Positions 63,764 through 64,000 of a stretch of 64,000 nt of DNA are shown piece after piece. The translations under genes were made by a program, and so were the position numbers. The notes below the pieces were generated by a model. That model ran no database searches, was not told the DNA's origin, and saw only the letters and a list, made by a program, of their open reading frames with translations. Origin of the DNA: Kitasatospora sp. MAA4 (GTDB lineage: Bacteria > Actinomycetota > Actinomycetes > Streptomycetales > Streptomycetaceae); the NCBI RefSeq assembly GCF_029893355.1, contig NZ_JARZAI010000016.1, positions 1 to 64,000 of the forward strand. The letters run 5' to 3'. The stretch's first letter is position 1; each line of letters starts with the position of its first letter.

Positions 63764-64000
63764 ATGTCCACCACCGCACAGCGCCGTGTCCTGCTCGCCG
63801 CCCCCCGGGGCTACTGCGCGGGCGTCGACCGCGCAGTCATCGCCGTGGAGAAGGCCCTCGAGCAGTACGGGGCTCCGATCTACGTCCGCAAGGAGATCGT
63901 CCACAACAAGTACGTGGTGCGGACCCTGGAGAAGCAGGGAGCCATCTTCGTCGACGAGACGGAGGAGGTGCCCGAGGGCTCCATCGTGGTCTTCTCCGCG
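63764..64000 (+). CDS. ispH: 4-hydroxy-3-methylbut-2-enyl diphosphate reductase (partial)
   Basis: First 79 codons of IspH (LytB), the last enzyme of the non-mevalonate isoprenoid pathway, producing IPP and DMAPP. The first cluster cysteine is C18 in [13 protein letters not shown], and the substrate-binding histidine region EIVHNKYVV is present. The gene runs off the window edge. Its products feed UppS and thereby the wall-polymer genes in this window. Confidence 0.95.
   Translation, partial: MSTTAQRRVLLAAPRGYCAGVDRAVIAVEKALEQYGAPIYVRKEIVHNKYVVRTLEKQGAIFVDETEEVPEGSIVVFSA

Overview
The window is high-GC actinobacterial DNA. GTG and TTG starts are frequent, third codon positions are GC-rich, and there is mycothiol metabolism (Mca, a maleylpyruvate isomerase-like DinB protein), a WhiB-type regulator, a SARP regulator, secreted chitinases and long convergent-terminator hairpins. 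Gene content and order (ilvA-greA-mca; pckG; uppS-phoH; ahpDC/oxyR; fumarase-DUF1707-WhiB-glpX-DUF4245-xseBA-ispH) match, as I recall it, the core chromosome of Streptomycetaceae, so Streptomyces or Kitasatospora is the best guess. The first 110 bases are a G then C homopolymer run that is probably a contig edge or assembly artefact. No rRNA, tRNA, CRISPR array, insertion sequence or prophage was recognised.

Layout. 0.1-9.7 kb: ilvA, a DrrAB-type ABC exporter behind a palindromic operator, greA, DUF4307, mca, a small membrane protein, a degenerate SDR, an MFS exporter divergent from an ArsR-like regulator, and a DinB/MDMPI protein. 9.8-20.2 kb: a GH18 chitinase with DasR-type boxes, a response regulator/histidine kinase pair divergent from an ABC/FtsX exporter, a large secreted phosphoesterase, and a DasR-like GntR regulator sharing a perfect 20-bp palindrome with it. 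20.3-31.4 kb: a YyaL/DUF255 thioredoxin-fold protein, a GNAT enzyme, an XRE regulator divergent from a secreted papain-like protease and its partner, a hemolysin III homologue, pckG, alaA and an orphan prepilin peptidase. 31.5-41.2 kb: a lipoprotein, a second chitinase (CBM-linker-GH18), uppS, a PIN-PhoH protein, a lytic transglycosylase-like protein, an AI-2E family transporter, and a two-gene ATPase/HNH module resembling the Septu (PtuAB) anti-phage system.

41.2-64 kb: ahpD-ahpC divergent from oxyR (peroxide response). Then comes a tightly coupled four-gene operon (phosphodiester glycosidase, UbiA-type phosphoribosyltransferase, DprE1, DprE2) that looks like the decaprenyl-phospho-arabinose pathway of mycobacteria. 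Next are a GAF-SpoIIE-HATPase phosphatase, a methyltransferase and an AfsR-like SARP, followed by a 72-aa orphan peptide and an ATPase/PD-(D/E)XK protein whose start codon abuts a 48-bp symmetric operator. The window closes with class I fumarase, a DUF1707 protein, a WhiB protein, glpX, DUF4245, a nitroreductase, xseB, xseA and the first 79 codons of ispH.

Themes: (i) several genes appear to be transcribed without a leader, with a TANNNT box 6-7 nt before the start codon; (ii) in at least five genes the stop codon lies inside a short tandem repeat of 11-27 bp, an unusual recurring pattern; (iii) regulators sit next to strong palindromes that predict their operators. Best candidates for under-described biology: the PtuAB-like pair, the DprE-type operon with its leading phosphodiester glycosidase, and the SARP-peptide-ATPase locus.
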